Below, piece by piece: positions 57,981 to 64,000 of a DNA stretch of 64,000 nucleotides (position 1 is the first letter of the stretch; each line of letters starts with the position of its first letter). The notes beneath the pieces are model-generated. The model was not told the origin of the DNA and did no database searches. It worked only from the letters and a program-made list of their open reading frames with translations. The translations under genes were made by a program, and so were the position numbers. This DNA comes from Halalkalibacter krulwichiae. Lineage in GTDB: Bacteria; Bacillota; Bacilli; Bacillales; Bacillaceae_D. The DNA is taken from positions 2,503,501 through 2,567,500 of the forward strand of contig NZ_CP020814.1 in NCBI RefSeq assembly GCF_002109385.1, in the 5' to 3' direction.

Positions 57981-58376
57981 ATGGTTACATACAAAGTAAA
58001 TGAACGAATTACAGCAGAACAAATGGCTGATCTGTTCAAGGACTCTGGAATAAAGCGGCCTATAGATGACTTACCAAGGCTAGAAAAGATGATAGACCAA
58101 GCAGATTTATTAATCACAGCATGGGAAAATGATGAATTAATAGGTCTTGCTCGCTCTCTCACAGATTTTTCTTATTGCTGTTATTTGTCTGATCTTGCTG
58201 TTCGCTTTAACTATCAAAAGCAAGGAGTCGGAAAGACACTTTTTGAACAAACTCACATTGCTATTGGCGAACAATGTAATCTTGTTCTCCTCTCAGCACC
58301 AGATGCGATCGATTATTACCCTAAAATAGGGATGGATCAAGCAAATAACGCCTTTTTAATTAAAAGGAGCCAATAA
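57981..58376 (+). CDS. GNAT-family N-acetyltransferase
   Basis: A 131-residue acetyltransferase. Motif A, the acetyl-CoA binding strand and loop, is DLAVRFNYQKQGVGKTLFEQ (about 70-89), in the GNAT pattern of Q/R-x2-G-x-G. A compact domain with no extra part. Substrate unknown. ATG 57981 follows GTTGGAGGG. Confidence 0.88.
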   Translation: MVTYKVNERITAEQMADLFKDSGIKRPIDDLPRLEKMIDQADLLITAWENDELIGLARSLTDFSYCCYLSDLAVRFNYQKQGVGKTLFEQTHIAIGEQCNLVLLSAPDAIDYYPKIGMDQANNAFLIKRSQ

Positions 58377-58454
58377 TGAAGTGAAAAGAAACAGCCAAGA
58401 AAAAGGGGTGTGAAATCTCCTCACCCCCGATCATTAAGCACGTTTATAGCACTG

Positions 58455-59575
58455 TTACATCTGTTCCAATACATTTTTCGCTGGTACATATGGATAACTA
58501 AGATCAGTAGCGACTGCTTCATATGTGACTAAGCCAGCTCCTGTATTTAAACCAAGTTGTAAAGATTGATTTTCTAAAAGTGCCTGCTTCAACCCTTTAT
58601 TAGCTATTTGCAAAGCATAAGGGATTGTAACATTCGTTAGAGCAATCGTTGAAGTCCGTGGAACAGCTCCAGGCATGTTTGCGACAGCATAGTGAAAAAC
58701 ATCGTGCTTTCTGTATGTTGGCTCATCATGGGTTGTAATCCTGTCAACTGTTTCAAAAATACCACCTTGATCAATCGCAACATCGACTACAACAGAACCT
58801 GGTTTCATTGATTGGATCATTTCCTCTGTAACAAGTTTTGGTGCTTTGGCACCCGGGATCAATACAGCCCCAATGACTAAATCAGATTCTGCAACTGCAT
58901 CTGCAATATTGAGGGGTTAGACATTAATGTTTGAATATCTGTTCCATAAAGATCATCTAATTGGCGCAAACGATCCGGACTCAAGTCAATAATTGTCACA
59001 TCTGCTCCAAGCCCCATGGCAACTTTAGCAGCATTCGTCCCAACTACCCCACCACCAATTACCGTTACTTTTCCACGCTTAACACCCGGAACCCCTGATA
59101 AGAGAATCCCCTTACCACCTTTTGTCTTTTCTAGGAATTGTGCACCAATTTGTGCTGCCATTCTACCCGCAACTTCACTCATCGGTGTCAGCAATGGAAG
59201 TGTTCTTCCAACTTGAACAGTTTCATAAGCAATTGCGTTCACTTTTTTATCTACTAACGCTTTAGTTAACTCAGGTTCTGCCGCTAAATGCAAATAGGTG
59301 AATAAGATTAACCCTTCACGGAAATGCCGATATTCAGATGGAAGTGGCTCCTTTACTTTCATAACCATATCAGCTTTTTGCCATATAACAGAAGGATCAA
59401 CTTCTATTTCTGCTCCCGCTTGAATATAGGCAATATCATCGAATCCGCTACCTAATCCGGCATCTTGTTCCATTATTACTTGGTGTCCAGCTTGCACTAA
59501 TGTCATGACACTAGCAGGAGTCATTGCGACACGATTCTCATTGTTTTTAATTTCTTTTGGTACTCCAATTAACAT
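58455..59575 (-). CDS. ald: Alanine dehydrogenase (one-base frameshift)
   Basis: Oxidatively deaminates alanine to pyruvate with NAD+, needed for growth on alanine and for sporulation in Bacillus. [20 protein letters not shown] and the dinucleotide-binding [15 protein letters not shown] are classic. The frame breaks in GGGG (58913-58916, plus strand; CCCC on the gene strand); one more base gives [14 protein letters not shown] and a 373-residue enzyme of normal length. It is probably intact. The first ATG 59575 follows AAGGAGG. Confidence 0.93.
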
Positions 59576-59719
59576 GTCAAATCCTCCTTATTTATCCATC
59601 CTATTATTAATAGTATAGACACTTTATCTTCACTTGACATTGTTAACAAAACAAAACCTCATTAAAAACATTTGTGTATTTTCACAATAGCACCTGATTT
59701 TTTTCAACTATAAGCTGCG

Positions 59720-60139
59720 TTATATGTACATGACGATCTTCATTAAAAACATTGATAAAATAGAAATCATTAATAGGAAGCTATACAGACGTAATTTTGC
59801 TATTTCATCCTTTGCATCTTGATTTCCACCTAATCTCTCTAAAATAACTCGAACCATCTTAGCAGTCATTCCTAAAAATGCACTTAAAGCAAGCCAAATG
59901 AGGACAACAATCATAAACCAGATCGTAAACCATTGCGTTGTCATAAGAAAACCTGAGACAATCGCAATCACTACACCACCATGAGCAGCCCATATGACCT
60001 TTTTATAGATTTTCAATAAAAGTTGAAATCTACCAGGCTCGTCCAATAAACTCCCTTTGATTAAGAACGGAAAAGGAATTAATAAAAAGAATAAGACAGA
60101 GACAAGCATATGAAACGCATAACTAATTAAATAACTCAT
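59720..60139 (-). CDS. Small membrane protein, CcdC-cluster neighbour
   Basis: A 139-residue protein with four membrane helices (about 3-22, 45-68, 75-98, 118-136). ATG 60139 follows GAGGTGAA. There is a charged loop KLRLYSFLLMIS near the end. No family recognised with confidence. It is divergent from yneK. Confidence 0.65.
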   Translation of the reverse strand: MSYLISYAFHMLVSVLFFLLIPFPFLIKGSLLDEPGRFQLLLKIYKKVIWAAHGGVVIAIVSGFLMTTQWFTIWFMIVVLIWLALSAFLGMTAKMVRVILERLGGNQDAKDEIAKLRLYSFLLMISILSMFLMKIVMYI

Positions 60140-60262
60140 TTTTTATTCACCTCAACTATTAATCATACCATTCTATGACTTTTAATGGAATCTAGTTGTT
60201 CTGTTAGCGAGTTGAATACTTTTATGGTAGGATAATAAGGAAGAAAAGCAGAGGTGAGGATT

Positions 60263-60694
60263 ATGCCTACTTGGTTTATGTGGTTCATTGTCTTATGGAC
60301 TATTTTTTTAATAACGGTGATGTTCATTGGTGGCTATTTTATGTTTAGAAAGTTTCTAAAGCGGCTCCCTAAAGAAGACGGCAAATCAATTCTTGATTGG
60401 CAAGACTATTATATTGAAAAGACACTACACCTTTGGAAAGATGAACAGCGCGAATTATTAAATGATCTCGTAGAACCCGTTCCTGAACTATTTCGTGATG
60501 TAGCAAAAGGGAAAATAGCAGGCAAAATAGGTGAACTAGCTTATAATGACAAAATTGAGGAATTAACACTTGATTATATTATCCGCGGCTATATATTAGC
60601 TACGCCCAAGCGTGACCATAAATTCCTTAAGAAAAAGCTGAAAGAAAAAAACATTGACATGAGCCCGTATCAAGATTTACTAGAAACATCATAG
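60263..60694 (+). CDS. yneK: YneK-like protein (DUF2621)
   Basis: A 143-residue protein. The start at ATG 60263 has GAGGTG six bases upstream. One N-terminal helix (WFMWFIVLWTIFLITVMFIG) is followed by FRKFLKRLPKEDGKS and WQDYYIEKT, then a soluble domain ELVEPVPELFRDVAKGKIAG-like (here LVEPVPELFRDVAKGKIAG). I recall this from B. subtilis YneK, beside ccdC. Function unknown. Confidence 0.75.
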   Translation: MPTWFMWFIVLWTIFLITVMFIGGYFMFRKFLKRLPKEDGKSILDWQDYYIEKTLHLWKDEQRELLNDLVEPVPELFRDVAKGKIAGKIGELAYNDKIEELTLDYIIRGYILATPKRDHKFLKKKLKEKNIDMSPYQDLLETS

Positions 60695-60705
60695 GCAATA
60701 CAAAG

Positions 60706-60754
60706 AAAAGAGGTTGTAAAAAAGGGTTAATAAGGCCTTTTCTACAACCTCTTT
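60706..60754. terminator. Terminator between yneK and ccdC
   Basis: AAAAGAGGTTGTA pairs with TACAACCTCTTTT between convergent genes. Confidence 0.85.
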
Positions 60755-60774
60755 TCTGCTAAATCCTTCTATAC

Positions 60775-61281
60775 TTAAGGATTTAGCGTTACAGCATTGG
60801 ATTTCACCTTTGTTTGAAGTTCTTTTTCTATTTTTTTGAAACTGACATACATAGATATCCGCCATGGAATAATCATGCCATATGCAAGTAAAAAGAACAT
60901 ACCCGCTAGCTCTTCAATGTTAATAGCATCTCCAATGATTAATTTAAATAAAATTCTCGCAAGCAGTAAGCCAACTAATATAAAGGCAAATGCTTTTGAT
61001 CTTTTTAAATATATTTGCTGCTCTTTAATTTCAAATTTGGATGTTTTAATTAATAGAACAGAAAATATGATTCCGACCGCAACAGCTTCGATTACTTGTA
61101 TGAACGCCGGTCTTGCTGGCTCGTATAAAAACATTAAAAACCCAGTAGACATCGCGATTGGTGGAATAATAATCTTTCGTACAGAAGCTGGTTTCTTTGT
61201 TGCCCTTAATCGAAGGATAAGCGCAAAGGTTGCCATCACAACAGCTCCAATTGACGTGATCCAGACATAGATGTCGTTCAA
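60775..61281 (-). CDS. ccdC: CcdC-family membrane protein
   Basis: A 168-residue membrane protein (DUF1453) with about five helices. The early RLRATKKPASVRKIIIPPIAMSTGFLMF pattern (shown here by KKPASVRKIIIPP) and MIIPWRISMYVSFKKIEKEL near the C-terminus match CcdC/YneJ. TTG 61281 has AAAGGGG eight bases upstream; a GTG nine bases earlier is less likely. In B. subtilis ccdC lies beside yneK, as here, and near ccdA. Its role in cytochrome c maturation is not established. Confidence 0.8.
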   Translation of the reverse strand: MNDIYVWITSIGAVVMATFALILRLRATKKPASVRKIIIPPIAMSTGFLMFLYEPARPAFIQVIEAVAVGIIFSVLLIKTSKFEIKEQQIYLKRSKAFAFILVGLLLARILFKLIIGDAINIEELAGMFFLLAYGMIIPWRISMYVSFKKIEKELQTKVKSNAVTLNP

Positions 61282-61439
61282 GCTGTTCACCCCTTTCTCT
61301 TTTACGCGGTGAAGGTGTTTTCTCTATTAAAGATACAGGAAAGCTTATCCTCTTTCAATTAAATTACATTATAACTGTTTTATTTGAAATTCGAATCATG
61401 ACATCTTAGTGGAGGAACTATATGTAGATCATGCTAGAT

Positions 61440-61535
61440 CAAAAGACAAGGGTAAGGCTCCACAGTGCATTAGCACGAGGAGCCTCACCAGCTGTTCGCG
61501 GAAAGCGAATTGTATTCCGAAAGCGATACTAACAC
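61440..61535. repeat. Bacillus-type intergenic repeat remnant
   Basis: AAGGCTCC...GGAGCCT (stem with a long loop) followed by GCGGAAAGCGAATTGTATTC and CGAAAGCG. The pattern recalls a roughly 100-base intergenic repeat found in several alkaliphilic Bacillus genomes. The rest of 61,282-61,585 holds no gene I can support. Confidence 0.45.
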
Positions 61536-61585
61536 CTATTACGTTCAGTTTCTTTAATAAAAAAACTCATTTGTCCCAGCTTCTT

Positions 61586-63376
61586 TTACAGTTGAGCCTG
61601 TTCTAACTCAGCCCCTTTTTGAAGCAAATACATCTTATGATACAAACCTTTAAGTTGAAGGAGTTCCATATGAGTTCCCTTTTCCATAATCTCTCCTTTA
61701 TGAAGCACTATAATTTGATCGGCATCTTTGATCGTTGATAAACGATGAGCAATCGCAATCGTCGTACGACCATTAGCCATCCTTTTTAATGTATCTTGTA
61801 TCGCTTCTTCCGTCTCTGTATCGACATTCGCTGTTGCTTCATCTAGAATTAATACTTTGGGATTTGAAACAATCGTTCGAGCAAATGAAAGTAGTTGTCT
61901 TTGACCACTAGAAAAAGTCGATCCTCTTTCTGTCACCTCAGCTTGATAGGTATTAGGTAATTTTTCAATAAACTCATTCGCCCTGACAAATTGTGCCGCA
62001 TCTTTTAACTGTTGATCCGTTAAATGATCTCGGTTTAATCGAATATTACTAGAAATAGTACCGGTATAAAGAAAGGGATCTTGCAAAACGAGACCGATGT
62101 TCTCTCTTAATTCCTTATTAGAAAATGTTTCAAGTGGCTGACCATCGATCGTAATCTGTCCACGGTCGAGCTCGTAAAACCTCATTAATACATTAATAAT
62201 TGAACTTTTTCCACTACCAGTGTGACCAACTAACGCAACAGTCTCACCGTTTTTCACCGTGAATGAGATATTTCTCAAGACATCGCTCTTACCATCATAA
62301 GAAAAAGAAACATCCTTAAATTCAATCTCGCCGTTATGAATAGAAGGTGAGTACTCACCCTGCTGCAAAGGAGCATATTCTTTATAATCCATTAGTTTGA
62401 ATACACGTCCTCCTGAAACAATCGCCTGCTGAAACAATGACAAACGCATCATCATTTGATTGACCGGTTCAAAGAAACGATCTATATAATTGACAAAAGC
62501 ATATAATACACCGATTTCAACTGGACCAATAAAAGATGTGATCCCAAAAAAGCTTAAAATTAAAATGAGTGCCATAATTGAGATTAAATCAACTGCTGGT
62601 CTTAAAAGCAAACCATCGAGCTTCATCGTTTTCATACCAGCTTGTAAATGCTCTTCGTTTACCTCACTAAATTCTTTACGTAACCTACGCTCCTGACGAA
62701 ACATTTGTACAATGGACATTCCTTGAATTGTTTCATTCATCTTTGAATTTAACACACTTAATTTCTCACTCATATCCGCATACAAGCGCGAGCTAATTTT
62801 TCGATACCATTGCATCAGCCCAAAGATTAGCGGTAATAACACAATACAGAAAAGAGCCAGCGTTGGGTTCAAATAAAACATTGCAATAAAAATCCCAATT
62901 AAAAACAAGATATTTTGAACAAAATTCGCTAGTACTGTAAGGTAGAATTCCTTAATGGACTCTGTATCATTGGTGATTCTAGAAATTAATGCTCCAGCTG
63001 GTGTTTGATCAAAGAATTTTAATCCTTGACGTTCCACATTAGTAAACACATCCACCCGTAATTCTTGAACAAGTTTCAAGGAGATTTTTTGAAACATATA
63101 GGCTTGAAAGTAATTAATGACGACAGAGCTCAAATGCAAACCAATGTAAAAGATCGCTAACCATAATAACGGTTCGAATGGAAATTGACGTGGCGTTAAA
63201 TAATCATCAATAAAGATCTTAATTAAAATTGGACCTACCAGTTCAGCTGCTGTTGCAACAATTAGGAGAAAAAAGGCAACGAGTAATGATTTAATATGAT
63301 TTTTTGTATAACTAAGCAAACGTTTAAGTATCGTACGCTGCTCCTTATTCGTTAAAACTTGATCCTTATGTTGCAT
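61586..63376 (-). CDS. ABC exporter half-transporter (YheH-like)
   Basis: A 596-residue fusion of a six-helix membrane domain (about 1-320) and an ATPase. Walker A is GHTGSGKSSIINVL, signature TFSSGQRQLLSFAR, Walker B LILDEATANVDTETE and the H-loop AHRLSTI. ATG 63376 lies 11 bases inside the end of the preceding gene, so the two are coupled. It likely forms a heterodimer with the upstream YheI-like half. The canonical signature LSGGQ is changed to FSSGQ, as often in one half of such dimers. Confidence 0.9.
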   Translation of the reverse strand: MQHKDQVLTNKEQRTILKRLLSYTKNHIKSLLVAFFLLIVATAAELVGPILIKIFIDDYLTPRQFPFEPLLWLAIFYIGLHLSSVVINYFQAYMFQKISLKLVQELRVDVFTNVERQGLKFFDQTPAGALISRITNDTESIKEFYLTVLANFVQNILFLIGIFIAMFYLNPTLALFCIVLLPLIFGLMQWYRKISSRLYADMSEKLSVLNSKMNETIQGMSIVQMFRQERRLRKEFSEVNEEHLQAGMKTMKLDGLLLRPAVDLISIMALILILSFFGITSFIGPVEIGVLYAFVNYIDRFFEPVNQMMMRLSLFQQAIVSGGRVFKLMDYKEYAPLQQGEYSPSIHNGEIEFKDVSFSYDGKSDVLRNISFTVKNGETVALVGHTGSGKSSIINVLMRFYELDRGQITIDGQPLETFSNKELRENIGLVLQDPFLYTGTISSNIRLNRDHLTDQQLKDAAQFVRANEFIEKLPNTYQAEVTERGSTFSSGQRQLLSFARTIVSNPKVLILDEATANVDTETEEAIQDTLKRMANGRTTIAIAHRLSTIKDADQIIVLHKGEIMEKGTHMELLQLKGLYHKMYLLQKGAELEQAQL

Positions 63377-64000
63377 TACGCCGCCCTCCTTGTTCCACTA
63401 ACTCTTCTAACTGTTGATGTTCATACATTCTTTGATACCATCCTTCATTTTCCATTAAATCAGAATGTGTACCACGCTCAACAATTTTACCTTGATCAAG
63501 TACGAGAATAAGATCTGCATGCTTTATTGCACTTAAACGATGAGCTGTAATAATTGTCGTTTTGCCTGATCTATTTTGACGGAGAGCATCTAATATCGTC
63601 TCCTCAGTTTTCGCATCAACAGCCGAGAGAGAATCATCCAAAATTAAAATATTCGGATTAGGCAGAAGCGCTCGTGCAATCGAAATTCTTTGCTTTTGAC
63701 CGCCTGATAAAGTAACTCCACGTTCTCCTACAATCGTTGCATAACCTTCTGGAAAGCCAATAATATCATCATGGATGGAAGCTAGTTTACAACTATCAAT
63801 AACTTCATTCATGGACGCTTCCGGTTTTGCAAATGCTACATTATCGGCTATTGTAGCTGAAAACAAAAAGTGGTCTTGCGGCACATGTCCAAATGTCTTT
63901 TTTAAATCATCGAGTCGATACTCATGCACCTGTTTAGCTCCTATTTTGATAACGCCATTAGAAAGGTCATATTCACGTTGAAGTATTCGAATTAAGGTTG
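63366..64000 (-). CDS. ABC exporter half-transporter (YheI-like), C-terminal part only
   Basis: At least 211 residues of the ATPase domain; the N-terminal membrane domain lies beyond the window edge. Visible: Q-loop GHVPQDHFLFS, signature LSGGQKQRISIAR, Walker B ILILDDSLSAVDAKTEE (Asp where Glu is usual for catalysis, so this may be the degenerate site) and the H-loop TAHRLSAI. Coupled to the next half-transporter by an 11-base overlap. YheI/YheH of B. subtilis is a drug-induced multidrug pump. Confidence 0.9.
   Translation of the reverse strand, partial: TLIRILQREYDLSNGVIKIGAKQVHEYRLDDLKKTFGHVPQDHFLFSATIADNVAFAKPEASMNEVIDSCKLASIHDDIIGFPEGYATIVGERGVTLSGGQKQRISIARALLPNPNILILDDSLSAVDAKTEETILDALRQNRSGKTTIITAHRLSAIKHADLILVLDQGKIVERGTHSDLMENEGWYQRMYEHQQLEELVEQGGRRNAT

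Noticed and set aside
61409..61606. Plus-strand frame of 65 codons
   Set aside because: It lies across the interspersed repeat and the end of the ABC gene; no coding character.

Overview
The window comes from a spore-forming, low-GC Gram-positive bacterium of the Bacillaceae. The evidence is a set of minor small acid-soluble spore proteins (SspN, SspO, SspP), an FbpB-like peptide, a YjcZ peptide, a B. subtilis-type hut operon with HutP, catabolite-response (cre) sites, a Zur box, YneK/CcdC/YhjD-type proteins and strong AGGAGG ribosome-binding sites. The style fits an alkaliphilic Bacillus relative, but species cannot be fixed from the sequence alone. I saw no prophage, insertion sequence or CRISPR array.

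Layout. 0-5 kb: sspN, an fbpB-like peptide, a DUF421 protein, aconitase, sspO and sspP, a neighbourhood known from B. subtilis. 5-15 kb: a selenium locus with selA, an acyl-CoA thioesterase, a small ORF with an in-frame TGA, selD (itself carrying a selenocysteine codon and a clear bacterial SECIS hairpin), a coiled-coil membrane protein, a phosphonate-type ABC transporter, a glycosyltransferase resembling selenosugar synthase SenB, and selB. 15-21 kb: the hut histidine-degradation operon (hutPHUI), then the selenocysteine tRNA (UCA anticodon) on the other strand. 21-26 kb: a MurE-like ligase, a YjiH-family membrane protein and arginase behind a sigma-54-type promoter. 26-35 kb: a GDSL hydrolase, an MmpL exporter with its partner and TetR regulator, an amidase, a BASS transporter and a peptidoglycan-binding protein. 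35-43 kb: aldose epimerase and a Zur-box-controlled NikABCDE/Cnt-type ABC importer ending in a decayed MATE exporter. 43-64 kb: TetR/MFS efflux pair, subtilase, CAP protein, TlpA-like protein, exonuclease, methionine gamma-lyase, hydrolases, alanine dehydrogenase, YneK, CcdC and the YheH/YheI ABC exporter (the last gene runs off the window).

How the parts fit. SelD makes selenophosphate, SelA uses it to convert seryl-tRNA-Sec, and SelB delivers that tRNA to UGA codons followed by a SECIS. The glycosyltransferase start overlaps the selB stop, and a solute-binding protein/permease/ATPase set follows in the same run of genes. This suggests a wider selenium module (uptake plus a possible selenosugar branch), which is the most interesting hypothesis here.

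Quality note. Eight otherwise intact genes (sspN, selA, hutU, rocF, a 36.5-kb gene, the 43-kb binding protein, a subtilase and ald) are each restored by adding one base to a short homopolymer run. The uniform direction points to sequencing or assembly deletions rather than real gene decay. The MATE gene is different, because it also lacks an internal segment.
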